The position numbers and the translations under genes were made by a program. 64,000 bases of DNA from Amaranthus tricolor (taxonomy: Eukaryota > Streptophyta > Magnoliopsida > Caryophyllales > Amaranthaceae), in NCBI RefSeq assembly GCF_026212465.1, contig NC_080059.1, positions 17,359,021 through 17,423,020 on the forward strand, read 5' to 3'. Numbering within the stretch: position 1 is the stretch's first letter; each line of letters begins with the position of its first letter. A model generated the notes under the pieces. It saw nothing but the letters and a program-made list of their open reading frames with translations, searched no databases and was not told the origin of the DNA. Positions 35,779 to 47,681 of this stretch are shown here, piece by piece.

Positions 35779-37479
35779 TAGGATAGGTATTCCAGCGAAG
35801 CTGATGCGATACTTTCCTCTTATTTCTAGACTCAAAAGAATGTACTTTGTTACTTACTCGAAGCATTTATTAAATTTAGCAAAGTATATTTAATTTAAGG
35901 TTTAAACTATAGTTGTTCTAATTAGATATTGGTTTGTTTTAGTCATGCAACACAGGTGCAAAGAATGAGTTTTTGAAGTAAACTGACGTTTGGAGATATT
36001 CATAGGCATTCGAACATATCAGAATCTAGGGTTGAATCGAGTGAATCACCCAAGTCACCTAAACTATAAGGCAAGGTCTTAAATAAATGGTACCATTCCC
36101 CCTTCCAACATTAAAGGCATCTAAATCATCTCAAATTATGACATCACAACCTTGAATCCCTCAATACCCCTTTCTAAGCCATCACATCCACTAGAATCCC
36201 AAGTCGCTACAAGAACATTGCATGAAATACCACCACTAGATCAATGTAGATGGCCTATACACCAAGCATTTCGAAAGACTAAGGGAGATACTGTTTTGCC
36301 ACAATCTTCTAGTAAAGCACCACAAGAATCTAGGTTCACTTCACATGTGCGTAAAACCACAACTTCTAGGGTGCATGCTCCAACTGCATTTAATCCTTTG
36401 CCAGCACACCAACCTGAGTCCATCATAATGTGCGTAAAAGTAGTACTTCTAGGGTGCATTCTCCACCTTCCGTTAATCCTTCGCCAGCACAACAATCTGA
36501 CTCCACTCATAATGTGCGTAAAAGTAGTACTTTTAGGGTGCATTCTCCAACTTCCACTAATCCTTCGCCAGCACAAAAATCTATGTCCACTTATAATGTG
36601 CGTAAAAGTACTACTTTTACGCACATTATAAGTGGACATAGATTGTTGTGCTGGCGAAGGATTAACGGAAGGTGGAGAATGCACCCTAGAAGTACTACTT
36701 TTACGCACATTATAAGTGGACTCAGATTGTTGTGTTGGCAAAGGATTAACAGAAGGTGGAGATACTACTTTTACGCACATAATGAGTGGACTCAGATTGT
36801 TGTGCTAGCGAAGGATTAATGGAAGTTAGAGCATGCACCCTAAAAGTACTACTTTTACGCACATTATAAGTGGACATAATGGAAGGTGGAGAATGCACCC
36901 TAGAAGTTGTGGTTTTAGGCACACGAGAAGTCAACCTAGATTCTTGTGGTGCTTTACCAGAAGACTGTGGCAAAATGGTATCTCCCCTAGTCTTTCGAAA
37001 TGCTTGGTGCATAAGCCATCTACGTTGATCTAGCGGTGGTATTTCAGGTGTTTTTCTTGCAACGACATGGGATTCAGGTGGATATGATGGCTTAGAAATG
37101 GGTATTTAAGGGATTGAAGGTTGTTATGTCATGATTTGAGATGATTCAGATGCCTTTAATGTTGGAGGGGGGAAGGTCCCATTTATTTGAGACCTTGCCT
37201 AATAGTTAGGAGACTTGGGTGATTCTCTCGATTCAAACCTTGTTTCTAATATGTTCGCATTCCCATGAATATCTCCAAACGTTCTTTAACTTCGAAAACT
37301 CATTCTTAGCACCTGTGTTGGATTATTAAAACAAACCAATATCTAATTAGAACAACTGTAATTCAAGCTTTAAATTAAATAAACTTTGAAAAATTAATAA
37401 GTGCTTCTAGTAAGTTACAAAGTACATCCTTTTAAGTCTAGGAATAAGAGGGAAGTATCACATCATCTTCGATGGAATA

Positions 37480-38874
37480 TGTCATGGATAGAGGAAAGCC
37501 CAAGCCCATGATTAAATACACTTATTTAAGGAGGAAGAAAAATGATTGAGAGCAGAAAATAGAAATCAGTTATAACAACTTTCTGTTAAAGCATTTTACA
37601 AAATTCTGTTTGTTTTACATGCTGAGTTGTACCTTCTAGAATAGGGTACTTGCTATATATTGTAAAGAAAGGCTAGATTACATTCATGCTTGTAGTATCA
37701 ATTGGGGTGTAGTACCTTAGGAGTAGACCTGGGAAAACGGTCGGTTGGGTTTTGGGTCGGATCAATTTCGGTCGGGTCATTTTCGGGTCGGGTCAGTTTC
37801 GGATCAAGTCACTTTCAGGTCGGATCACTCTGGGTTTCGGGTAGGTTCGGATTGACCCAACGGGTTACCATAAAACATTAAAATATCCAATCGACTAATT
37901 CAACATTAAAAAAATCATTAAAATGTCTAAAAAAATCATTAGAGAAATTACATGTACGATTTTCAAAAAATAGTTGGTATGTCAGGTTCATTTAAGTGCA
38001 AGAAAAATAGGGGAATTAATACTTATTTTGAAAGACTTGTAAGATACGCGCTTTATAAAAGTTATTTTGTTTATTATAATTGTAATGTTAGATAAAAATG
38101 ACGTTAAAATTATCTTCACAATTTTCATGTTGGAAAGATATACAACTAACTAAGTACTTATTTCGTCTTATAAGATACGCATTTTATAATTTAGGGTAGC
38201 GATATTCGTTTTTTGAAAAGCTCATTCAAACGTGCGAAACGTTCGTATAAATTATATTGATTTGCTTACTGAAATGTAGAAGAATTAAAAACTCATTTGA
38301 CTGGTTTAACAAGATACATATATTCAATTAAGATGATTATAACGTCCTGTTTTTAAAGAAAAATAATTACGATGGCTAAAAAGACGTTAAATACGTGTTT
38401 TTTGAGATCTATTGATGAGTTTTAGGGTTCAAGTGATATACTCAATATGTTGAGATACTTTGAAAACTAAAATTTTATTTGAAATGAATTCTAACATTGA
38501 AATTACTCTAAAAATTGATATTAAATCTGTCAAAACGGGTCGGTTTCCGGTCGGGTCATTTTCGGTAGGGTAATTATCGGGTCGGTCATGTTTCGGATTA
38601 AGTCGCTTTCGGGTCGGTCGGGTTCGGGTTTTGTCGGGTCGGGTCCCGGGTTTATTTTCGGGTCGGATCAAATTTTCCCAGGTCTACTTAGGAGTTACTG
38701 GGCCACTCAAAGAGCTCAGGGGAGTACTTTGCTCTCTAGTAAATAATACAAGCTTTCCTTTCGATTCTCTTTCTTCATTCTTTACTCTTCTTTCTCTCAT
38801 TATGTTTGTATTTGCTGATTGCATTCTGTTGTCTGTGTTGAATTGATCTGTTGCTGGCTGAGCTTAACATAACA
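37480..38874 (+). mobile_element. Solo LTR (probably copia), interrupted by a hAT MITE
   Basis: Starts TGTCATGG and ends TAACATAACA, with perfect duplication GAATA at 37475-37479 and 38875-38879. Without the inserted MITE the LTR is about 424 bp. It has a pyrimidine-rich region near its end (TTCTTTACTCTTCTTTCTCTC, 38778-38800), as in many copia LTRs. No internal sequence is left. It splits the right arm of the inverted repeat. Orientation is inferred from that pyrimidine-rich end. Confidence 0.75.
37724..38686. mobile_element. hAT-type MITE, 963 bp
   Basis: Terminal inverted repeats TAGACCTGGGAAAA / TTTTCCCAGGTCTA and a perfect 8-bp target duplication CTTAGGAG (37716-37723 and 38687-38694). 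Both end regions are rich in GGTCGGGTC repeats; the middle is AT-rich and non-coding. The 8-bp duplication identifies the hAT superfamily. Confidence 0.9.
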
Positions 38875-38889
38875 GAATACCTATCCTAC

Positions 38890-39560
38890 ACATAAGTGTA
38901 CCATCTCTACTCTGGACCATCTTCGACCTTGATGCCCCACAAACATAACACTTATTCTTCTCTAAAAAGTCGGCCAGAATAAAGAAAAATCATTCGGATA
39001 AGGCATATAATTGAAGTTTAAGGTTCATATTTAAAGATTCAATGGACAAATGATGCATAGATTTCAAGTGAAATAAGTGTAGAAGATAAGACAATTTCGA
39101 AAAAACTTTTGCATCCCTCATAAAGTGGCACGCTAGAAAACTCAAATAACTTTGTATATTTGTCATCTTTGATGAAGGTTGTATCATTAGTCAAAACCTT
39201 AAAAAGACTCCTCAATATATTCATCATTTTCTTGATCATCAAAATGCATGTCATTGGAAGGTGCATCAACACCAAAAGTTGATTTTAAAAGTCCATTCAT
39301 ATCATCTCGGCCTAGTGAAGCTAATGTATTATCAACATATCTTTGGCTAGTACTCACTTCATCATTCAAACTATTATTACCATGACAAAAAAAAAATTTA
39401 TATGGCTTGAAAAAACCCTTTGAACAAAATATGCGCTTCCACTTGGTTTACAGGAAACCAGTTCCCATTTTTACATTTTTTGCATGGACAAAGAATTGCT
39501 CCATCAATATGACCTACCTTAGCAAAGTCAATGAATTTCATACAACCAGCAGTCAGGGTG
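38890..39560 (-). pseudogene. CACTA tnp2 fragment (transposase-associated domain)
   Basis: Minus-strand remnants: MKFIDFAKVGHIDGAILCPC and KKCKNGNWFPVNQVEAH at about 39545-39430, the zinc-binding transposase-associated domain, then EYIEE..., KYTKLFEFSSVPLYEGCKSF and LSYLLHLFHLKSMHHLS (39280-38990). These are the N-terminal parts of TNP2 proteins, broken by several frameshifts. It abuts the right edge of the inverted repeat. No CACTA terminus nearby. Confidence 0.65.
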
Positions 39561-40192
39561 GCCAATAGGTAAATCAACCCAGCCTGTATCCATTCTAGAA
39601 AATTTTAAAAATTACATGAAGGTCAGCTTGTATCCAAAAGTAAGGATAGCAAATAAGTTCATCAAAACAAGTGAACTCTAACTACTAAAGACAAGAATTA
39701 CCGTGTTTTATCTTGGGAAAAACTAAAACAGGGAGTCTAAACAAGCTATAAAACATCAAACTAGGAGTTTATTCACAAACAAGGATGAAGATAAGACTAG
39801 GACTATTTACAAAAGACTCTATGGTGAGGAGATTTATGTAATGTACATAGGAGCAAGAAATGTCTGAACTAATTTGAAAATTAAACAGAAACTTGGTGAA
39901 CGAACCCCAAATCCAACTCCATACAAACCTGAATAACCATAAATCACCCAATCTAACCTATTTTACATACTTAGAACTTAGAAGATGCAGTATCCATTTT
40001 CGGACAGAAACCAACAAGACCTGTTGACCCAAGTTGTTAATTCACAACCCAAGAGAAATTTCACTAGGTTGATTCATGATAATACTAGACTAGACACAGA
40101 CAAAATAACGACATAAACGCAACAATTGGATAATATCTTCCCATTGTTTGCAAGGTAAAGAGGAGTAAGTTTACAATATTTACTTTTTTTTA
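39561..40192. other. Unassigned intergenic sequence
   Basis: No coding frame or repeat recognised. Confidence 0.4.
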
Positions 40193-40246
40193 AAGTAATT
40201 ATGTTTAGGAAGTATAACAAAAAATACTTCCTAGACATAATTACTT
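40193..40246. repeat. Short near-perfect hairpin
   Basis: Arms of 23 bp, AAGTAATTATGTTTAGGAAG(TAT) at 40193-40215 and its reverse complement at 40224-40246 with one mismatch, around an 8-base A-rich loop. May be a MITE relic or a small-RNA precursor. Confidence 0.7.
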
Positions 40247-40466
40247 CCTGGCTAGAGAAGCCACACAGCCTATCACCTAGCCCGGTCAAGAAGCAGGAAG
40301 TCATCAGCATGCAGCATTGATACCCGCTAATGCAGATTCCTGCTGCACACCACAAAAAACATGAACTAATGCCCAAGCAGCCCTCGATACAGTTAGCAGC
40401 AGGTCGGCAGACACGCACAACCAGAAGCTGCTGTGAGTAACAGCAGCCTAGAACGGAATATATTAA

Positions 40467-41020
40467 CGGCCCGTTTGGTTGATGGTAATGAAGTAATGGG
40501 AATGAAATGTCGTAATGGCAATAGTAATGAAGGAATGGATATGAGAATTGGTAATGAAAATTCTTTTGTTTGGTGTGCATGACTAAAGAATGGTAATGGG
40601 AGATAATATTCCATTGATTGCATTTGGCTGTTAGTAATAAAAAATGGTAATGACTCTTAGTTTCATTATTGTATATTTGTATCTAAAAGCATTATTGTAT
40701 CTAAATTATTCTATCTAATGATTCTTTTTTTAATAATAATATTTTTTTGGATAATTACATACATTACCTTTTTTTTCTTCATTATTTTTTTTCTTCAGCT
40801 CGAAACAACATTACCTTATTTTATTACCACAGTAATACTTCATTACCATTACCGCTTAATACCATGTTGTTTGATGGTAATGAAAATGGCCCTTTTTGGT
40901 AATTTCATTACCTTATTTTATTACCATCCATTACCATTGAAGGCATCCAAACAACTAAAATTTTCATTACTTAATTTTATTACCATTACCGCCCTCTAAT
41001 ACCATGTACCAAACGGACCG
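40467..41020. mobile_element. Tourist-like (PIF/Harbinger) MITE, 554 bp
   Basis: Ends CGGCCCGTTTGGTTGATGG and TACCAAACGGACCG are inverted repeats, flanked by TAA at 40464-40466 and 41021-41023, the 3-bp duplication of PIF/Harbinger elements. The interior repeats GGTAATGAAGTAATGG / CATTACCATTACC in both orientations. Non-coding. Confidence 0.8.
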
Positions 41021-41023
41021 TAA

Positions 41024-41527
41024 ATTCTTTTGAAGTTAACATATTAGAATGCAATTAGAAATAACTTCCTTTTATAATTGATCTGGTCAAACACCATAAG
41101 AAAGTTTCTCGTAGCATAGAACGTTTCAAGATTATGGCCACAACTAAGAGCTTAAACACAAAATAAAAAAATCTATATAAGTTGATCAAATTGTTCAATA
41201 AATTACAATAGCAACTTAAAACAAATCAAATTTCACATATAACAACAAACAATACACAAAAAAGCAAATTATTTAATGACAATTAAGATTGCAAATCAGA
41301 AACAAATCAATTTTTACATATAACAAGCAACAAACAAAAAAACAACCAAAAATACAATTCAATTTTCCACATTAGAAACAAATGCAAATTAGGATTGTAA
41401 ATTCGAAAAAATAAACAAACGTAAAATTAAAAATCAATTTTCTAAATTAGGATGGATATGACGAGGATTCAAATTCAATTTTCAAAATAAGAAATGACAA
41501 AGCTTGAGTAGGTCTTCAATTGAGTGA
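41024..41527. other. AT-rich sequence, no gene
   Basis: Repeated phrases such as AAACAAATCAA(A)TTT and ACATATAACAA; no coding frame. Confidence 0.4.
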
Positions 41528-41835
41528 TTTCAGCATCCAATTCCAATAATTAGAAAGAGCAATGCCAATTGCAAAGCTGCTATCATACCAGGATTTAGGG
41601 GATCAGTTTATCCGAAAATTGAGTATGGGGGAGCAGAATTAAGGGAAAGAAGCGGAAACTTGCTTACAGACTATTTAGTAATTTCAGATCAGTTCCGATA
41701 ATTAGAAATAGCAATTCCGATTGCAAAGCCGTTGTTATACCAGGATTTATGGGATTAGTTTATCTGAAAATTCAGTATGGGAGGAGCAGAATTAAGGGAA
41801 AGAAGCGGAAACTTGCTTACAGATTGTTTAGTTAA
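41528..41835. repeat. Two tandem copies of a 152-bp unit
   Basis: TTCCAATAATTAGAAA at 41541 and TTCCGATAATTAGAAA at 41693 start matching stretches that both run to GCGGAAACTTGCTTACAGA. The second copy overlaps the end of the gag frame. A part copy plus a full copy is present at 47684-47925 in the duplicated segment. Confidence 0.8.
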
Positions 41836-43025
41836 TCTTAAATACCTTGCCGGCTCTAGTAGAAGGCGAAACTCCAGCTTTTTACCGTGGAGTATACCCC
41901 TCCGGGAAGCCGTTTAACTCATAACACGCACTCTTAACATGACCCCTCTTCTTGCAATGTTCACAAGTTTTATCACTTCAACATTGAGAGGTAATATGAC
42001 CACGCTTGAGACACTTATCACACACTGGTACAGACGAACCACCACTGCCACGACCTTTACCATAAGATGCAGCACGGACAGCAAAGCCAACAGCAGTGGA
42101 AGGTTGTGGCGATGCTTCTTCTTCTTCTTTCCCTCGAGCAATCCCACGAACCCTCTCCTCTTGGACAACAGCTTGAAACGCCCAATTGAGGGTGGGTAGG
42201 GGATCTTGGGATAACAAATTAGATCAAAGAGAAGCATAATACTCCGAATATAAACCAAGCAAAAATTGTTGGTAACGATCTGCATCTCGCCTAGCGGCAT
42301 GTTGTTTCCCAACATCACAAGTACATTTATTACAGGCACAACTAATCAATGGCTCATGTTTATCTAATTCATCCCACAAAACAGACAATTTTCCAAAATA
42401 AACCGATTGAGGGTGGGTAGGGGATCTTGGGATAACAAATTAGATCAAAGAGAAGCATAATACTCCGAATATAAACCAAGCAAAAATTGTTGGAAACGAT
42501 CTGCATCTCGCCTAGCGGCATGTTGTTTCCCAACATCACAAGTACGTTTATTACAGGCACAACTAACAATGGCTCATGTTTATCTAATTCATCCCACAAA
42601 ACAAAAAATTTTCCAAAATAAACCGCAACAGGCATAGTTTTAGATTGTTCACAACGGTTTATTTCAGATTTAATTTGTTGAATGCGAGGTCCATTAATAA
42701 TACAGAAACGCTCATTTAAATCATCCCACAACTTTTTAGCATATTCATAATTAGATAGCATTGATTTTACCTCAGGATCAATGGTGTTCATGAGCCACCA
42801 AACCAGCATATAATGGACCGTCATCCAATCGTCCTTCGTACATGGTGGTTCGAAAGTTGTAACAGTCCCGTCCAAAACACCAAATTTTCTACGAGAACGC
42901 AAAGCAATACGAATGGCATGACACCATTCATTGAAATTATCCAGCTTTAGGCGAATATTTGTGATAAAATCCCCCGGTCGATCATGTGGTCCGAGGTAGA
43001 ACGGAGAAGAAGATTCGCCCACCAT
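41828..43025 (-). pseudogene. Copia gag polyprotein, copy A
   Basis: Gag forms the virus-like particle and packages element RNA. Starts MVGESSSPFYLGPHDRPGDF, then the copia gag core LDNFNEWCHAIRIALRSR, DDWMTVHYMLVWWLMNTIDP, NGPRIQQIKSEINRCEQSK and FVLWDELDKHEPLL. A 222-bp tandem duplication (42185 onward and 42407 onward) then disrupts the middle. The C-terminal nucleocapsid part has CDKCLKRGHITSQ(C), a CCHC knuckle, followed by a stop (TGG to TGA) that copy B lacks, and a second knuckle further on. Inactive. Confidence 0.8.
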
Positions 43026-43079
43026 AATTGCACAGCACAACACAAATTTTTTTTTTTTAGGTTGAAGGTTCTGATACCA

Positions 43080-43290
43080 TGAAGAATTCAATTGAGCATA
43101 CAAAACTGACCCCGCTTTTCCATTGTCAATTACACCGTATATATTTTGTACATGAAAAATCCTAGAATATGATAAACTAGGCAATAAGATAAATTAGGAA
43201 ACAAACTTCCTAAATTATCACAATCAAATATGTACAAGATAATTACCAAAATATTATTTACCCAAAAATATCCCAATATAAATACCGATC
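43080..43290 (-). mobile_element. Copia LTR next to gag, copy A
   Basis: The inner end is fixed by the primer-binding site at 43079. The outer end is uncertain (about 43270-43300); sequence beyond it to 43707 is also in copy B. Holds GTACAAAATATATACGGTG and an AT-rich promoter-like middle. Confidence 0.5.
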
Positions 43291-44293
43291 GTTATGCAGC
43301 AATACGTATCAGAGAAACGGTTTTGGAGAAGATCGATTGTTATGGTGTGCGGAATTATATCAGAAAATTGTATCAGAGAAGAGGATATGCAGCAATTGTA
43401 TAAGAGAGAGCAGAAAATAAACTTGAATATCGATTGTTATGGCGTACTGCGTAGTGAAGCGGTTTTGGAGAAGACCAAGTAAGATGTGCTGAAGTAGTTA
43501 GAAAAGAAAATGGCAAAAAAAAAAGCAGTTTTGGGGGGAATAATAGGCGGCTTTTAATTATTTTTAAAAGTTTAAAATTTTTAATTTTAATAAATGGTTA
43601 ATATTAATTAGGTTTGGCAGAAATTTTGTGAAATTTTCATACAATATCAGACGCTTTTGTAAAACGTGACTTTATGTCCCGTGTTATTTTATTTATTCTC
43701 ATTAAAAATTAGGGGTGTCAAACAGGTCGGGTTGGGTCGTTTTCAGGTTCGGGTCATATATAAATGGGTCAATAGACCCTTGACCTGAACCTGACCCATT
43801 TAATTAAATGGGTCAAAAATTGAAACCCCGACCTGATCTGTTGCAGGTCGGGTCAACCTAAAAATGTTCCATTTAACCTGCTTTTTTTTTTTCAGGTCAT
43901 TGAACCCATATATTTCAGGTCATTTGACCCATTTGACCCATATATTATATTCACATTTCATAATAAAATTAAACATGCTTCAAAATTCTTAAAAGTCTTC
44001 AAAAGTTAACAAACATCAAACAAGCAAAATAGCACAACAAAGTATCATAAATAGTTTCTAGTTTCTACAAATCATCATAATCTAAAATATGGTGGCTGAG
44101 GAAGATGCTTTTGAGCTGAATTCATGTTGATCGAAACTTTGACATGGACTTGGACTAGGGTAAGATATGTCTTCTTCTTCTTCAACTTTAATCTTCATTA
44201 CTAACCCACAAAGCTCATCCAATTGTGATTCCACTTTTGCTTCATTGACAAACAAAAATATAAGTTATCAAACAAACCAAAACCAATATTAAC

Positions 44294-46382
44294 TTAAGAC
44301 ATATTATGATATAGAAAATTACCTCCTTCAAATGTCCAATCCTTTAGACAAACAATAGCTTGGACAATATTTGGCTTCAAAGCACTTCGATAGCAATCAA
44401 GTACCCGACCACCAATGCTAAAGGCAGATTCGGAAGCCACGGTAAATATAGGAATGGCAAGAATATCTCTAGCCATTAAAGAAAGTACCGGATAACGAGA
44501 TACATTTGCCTTCCAATGCGCAAGAATATCAAGATTAACTGAACGAGGCACTAGTTGCTCCTCAAAATACATCTCCAAATCAGATTTCATACTCACAGTA
44601 CTATGATCATTAGAGAAACTATCAAAGTCCTATAAAACAAGCATTTACATTAAAATCTCTAAAAGGTAAAGAAACAAACAAAAACTTATATAATTATGAA
44701 AAAAAAAATCAGAAAATTACGGTCATAAACTCATCGGTAGCATCTTCAATATTTACAACATGTAAACTTCCATATTTTTGTCTTGGAGAAGTTGCAGATA
44801 GTTTAAGAGCATATATGTTATATATTTCTTGAGTTTTCTCCATCACCTTAGCCAATTCTTCCTCATAATCAACACCATCTCCATAAACTTTTTTGAAGCT
44901 CCATTGAACAAATTGAAGCTTAAACCTAGGATCTAACACAATAGCGACTGCCATAATAATGCTAAAATCACTCCAATATTTTCCAAATTTTTCATACATC
45001 TTACAAGCCATTTTCTTCATAAAACCATCTGTACTCTCCATCTCACTTTTTAAAAGCAATCTTACCCTCAACACATTAGGAAAGTATAAGTTAGCAGTAG
45101 GATATTTAGTCCCAGAAAAAGCAAGAGTAGCTTCATAAAAAACTTTTAAAAACTTGAAAATTTTTTCAATTTTAGCCCATTCTTCCGCAGTAGGACAATG
45201 AATATAGTTTGCATCAACTTTCTGAAAATGAATTAAAGCTTTCTTGTAATACAATGCACTTTCAAGCATTAAATATGTGGAATTCCATCGTGTTATGACA
45301 TCTTGTTTTAAACCCTTAGAGCTTTGAAGGCCTACATGCTCAATACAACTTAAGAAACATTGTTTTCTAGCTTGTGATCCCTTACAATATTTCACACTTT
45401 CTCTCACCTTAATCACAGCATCATCTATTTCTTTCAATCCATCTTGAACTACTAAGTTCATGATATGTACACAACACCTCACATGGAAAAATTCTCCTGC
45501 ACATAACAATTCAAGCTCACCCTTAAGACAATCCGCAAACACATCATTTAAAGCCGCATTATCAAGAGTAATGCTAAAAATCTTTTGCAAAATACCCCAA
45601 TCTTTCAACAAGGAACACACATGATCACTTAAATGAACTCCCGTATGAGGGGGAGGCATAAAACAAAAATTCAACAACTTCTTTTTCAAGACCCAATTAT
45701 CATCAACATAATGTGCAGTTAAAGTGATATATCCATCTGAGGTTATTGAACTCCAACAATCAGAAGTAAGGCAAATTCTACTACTAATTGAACCTAACAA
45801 AAACTTCAAATTCTCCTTCTCCCTTTCATACATCTTAACAACATCAGACTTAGATGTATTACGTGAAATTATTTTAGTCGTAGGATTCAAATAACTAAAT
45901 AATCTCCTAATCCCTTCATATTCAACAAATTGGAAAGGGAGATCATGTCTTACTATTGCAAGAGCTAATAGTTCACGAAAAATAGCAACATCAAATACAG
46001 GCAATTTATTTGCTAAACCAGCAGTGGAATTCTCCAATATCATTTGACCAACATCACGAAATGTCCTCATTTTACAATTTTTTACATGACGAATTAAATT
46101 TCTTGTCCCCATTTTACTATCTGCCCTAAACATTTTTTCACATTTTTTACATTTACAAAACAAATTTCCATCTTGATCAGTTTCATCCACAAATTCAAAG
46201 TTTACCCAAACACCAGATGTAAGTTTACGTTGTCGTTTAAAATTCTTGCCAGATATATGAATTGTTTTGTTACCTATGTTTTTAGGATCCTTCTTACTCA
46301 TTGTGTCACTACTCTTAACCTCCACCAGATCTTCTTCTGAGTCAACATGAACACGTTCAGATTCAATGGTATTGGTATCCAT
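44294..46382 (-). CDS. hAT transposase (ZBED/RICESLEEPER-like), two exons, 665 aa
   Basis: Exon 1 46382-44721 (554 codons), intron 44720-44630 (91 bp, GT/AG), exon 2 44629-44294; frame kept, total 665 aa plus stop. Order: acidic N-terminus; BED-type zinc finger around residues 55-105 (WVNFEF, FCKCKKCEKMF, LIRHVKNC); RNase-H-like catalytic region with ICLTSDCWSSITSDGYITLT and SITLDNAALND (candidate acidic residues), FHVRCCVHIMNLVVQDGL and DVITRWNSTYLML; central plant hAT domain (YPTANLYFPNV, VLDPRFKLQFVQW); C-terminal hAT dimerisation domain in exon 2 (YPVLSLMARDILAIPIFTVA, SESAFSIGGRVLD, VQAIVCLKDW). No premature stop, so it could encode active protein, although the element lacks a right terminus. 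Intron call rests on splice motifs and frame. Confidence 0.85.
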
Positions 46383-46451
46383 TACCTAAGAAGAAATACA
46401 CAAAATAGTTTAAACTAATTTATAAAAACTAATTGAAGAAATACAAAAAAT

Positions 46452-47158
46452 CACCATAAGAATATAAGATGATACACTAAATCACAATGAACATTCTTAC
46501 TTTGTAAAACGACACTAATCACAAAATTCAGCATATAATTCGAGTAAATTCAACAACCAGTAAAGCAAAATTAAAATTAAAATCCACAAAATTGAACCGA
46601 ATTCATTCTGTATAACTTATCAATATCAGTATAAGTCCAAAATGAATGAAATAACTGAAAATCAAACCAAAAAATTATCAAAATTCACCATAAGAATATA
46701 AGATGATACACTAAATCACAATGAACATTCTTACTTTGTAAAACGACACTAATCACAAAATTCAGCATATAATTCGAGTAAATTCAACAACCAGTAAAGC
46801 AAAATTAAAATTAAAATCCACAAAATTGAACCGAATTCATTCTATATAACTTATCAATATCAGTATAAGACCAAAATGAATGAAATAACTGAAAATCAAA
46901 CCAAAAAATTATCAAAATTCACCATAAGAATATAAGATGATACACTAAATCACAATGAACATTCTTACTTTGTAAAACGACACTAATCACAAAATTCAGC
47001 ATTTAATTCGAGTAAATTCAACAACCAGTAAAGCAAAATTTAAATTAAAATCCACAAAATTGAATCGAATTCGTTCTGTATAACTTATCAATATCAGTAT
47101 AAGACCAAAATGAATGAAATAACTGAAAATCAAACCAAAAAATTATCAATATCAGTAA
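46452..47158. repeat. Three tandem copies of a 234-bp unit upstream of the hAT transposase
   Basis: CACCATAAGAATATAAGATG occurs at 46452, 46686 and 46920; copies are about 98% alike by eye. The array covers the transposase leader/promoter region. Confidence 0.9.
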
Positions 47159-47490
47159 AAATTCGAGAAAGAACTAACCTCGGAATTCGGATACATCGAA
47201 AGAATGAATAGCTTAGAGGATTGGAGAAATGAAGCGAAGATACTTCGGCAGAGAAGGAATCAGGAATTAAGGAATCCGAATTTTCAACCCAGTTTACAGG
47301 AGAGAGAAGTTAAGTTAAGGAAGAAAGAGGAAGAAGAAGAAGGCGCGGCGCAGTTCGGCAGAGAAGGAGAAGTTTATGATTATTTTAGGTTTTTAGGGTT
47401 TATGAATTATGATACATTTGGGCTTGGGCCACTTAGGCGCTTATATTCCAGTTTCAAACTTTTAAAAAAAATTTCAATGGGTTATTAAAT
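47159..47490 (-). promoter_or_regulatory. Probable promoter side of the hAT transposase
   Basis: Lies between the 234-bp array and the right subterminal repeats. A plus-strand open frame (47204-47488, purine-rich, KKEEEEEG) is unlikely to be real. No clear TATA box. Confidence 0.25.
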
Positions 47491-47681
47491 GGGTTAATAT
47501 GGGTCGACCTGACCTGATTGACCCATTTAATAAATGGGTTAAAAAGGTTTTTTTCGGGTTTAAATATTCAACCTGAACCTAACCCATTTAATAAACAGTT
47601 CAGGTCGGGTTGACCCATTTAATTAATTGGGTCAAAAATCTAAACCCAAACCCGCTAATTTCGGGTCGGTTTCAAATCAGG

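Larger units (their letters stand above)
35779..38890. repeat. Large imperfect inverted repeat (foldback), arms about 0.85 kb
   Basis: Centre at 36611 (C), where GTGCGTAAAAGTA meets TACTTTTACGCAC. The left arm runs 35779-36610. The right arm runs 36612-37479 and, after the solo LTR 37480-38874, finishes with CCTATCCTAC at about 38880-38889. Outer landmarks pair: GATATTGGTTTGTTTTA (left) with TAAAACAAACCAATATC (right); ACCTTGCC/GGCAAGGT; TTTAATGTTGGAGGGG/CCCCTTCCAACATTAAA (imperfect). Near the centre each arm has about 3-4 tandem units of about 110 bp (GCGTAAAAGTAGTACTTCTA ... CCTTCGCCAGCACAACAATC). Arms differ by point changes and unit number. Frames open in both directions are by-products of the symmetry. 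Could be a foldback transposon or an inverted duplication; no target duplication found. Confidence 0.8.
41595..43707 (-). mobile_element. Copia LTR/gag segment, copy A of a 2.1-kb duplication
   Basis: Almost identical over its whole length to 47682-49824. Minus-strand order: LTR (about 43290 to 43080), primer-binding site TGGTATCAGAACC (43079-43067, tRNA-Met type), gag (43025-41828), then non-coding repeats. No protease, integrase or reverse transcriptase and no second LTR, so it is either a truncated copia or a gag-only (TR-GAG-like) derivative. The right edge (43707) meets the hAT terminus at 43710. Confidence 0.8.

Noticed and set aside
36152..37033. Several open frames on both strands with VRKSSTSRVHSPPS-type repeats
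   Set aside because: They follow from the inverted repeat and its tandem units, mirror each other, and lack a consistent start or domain.
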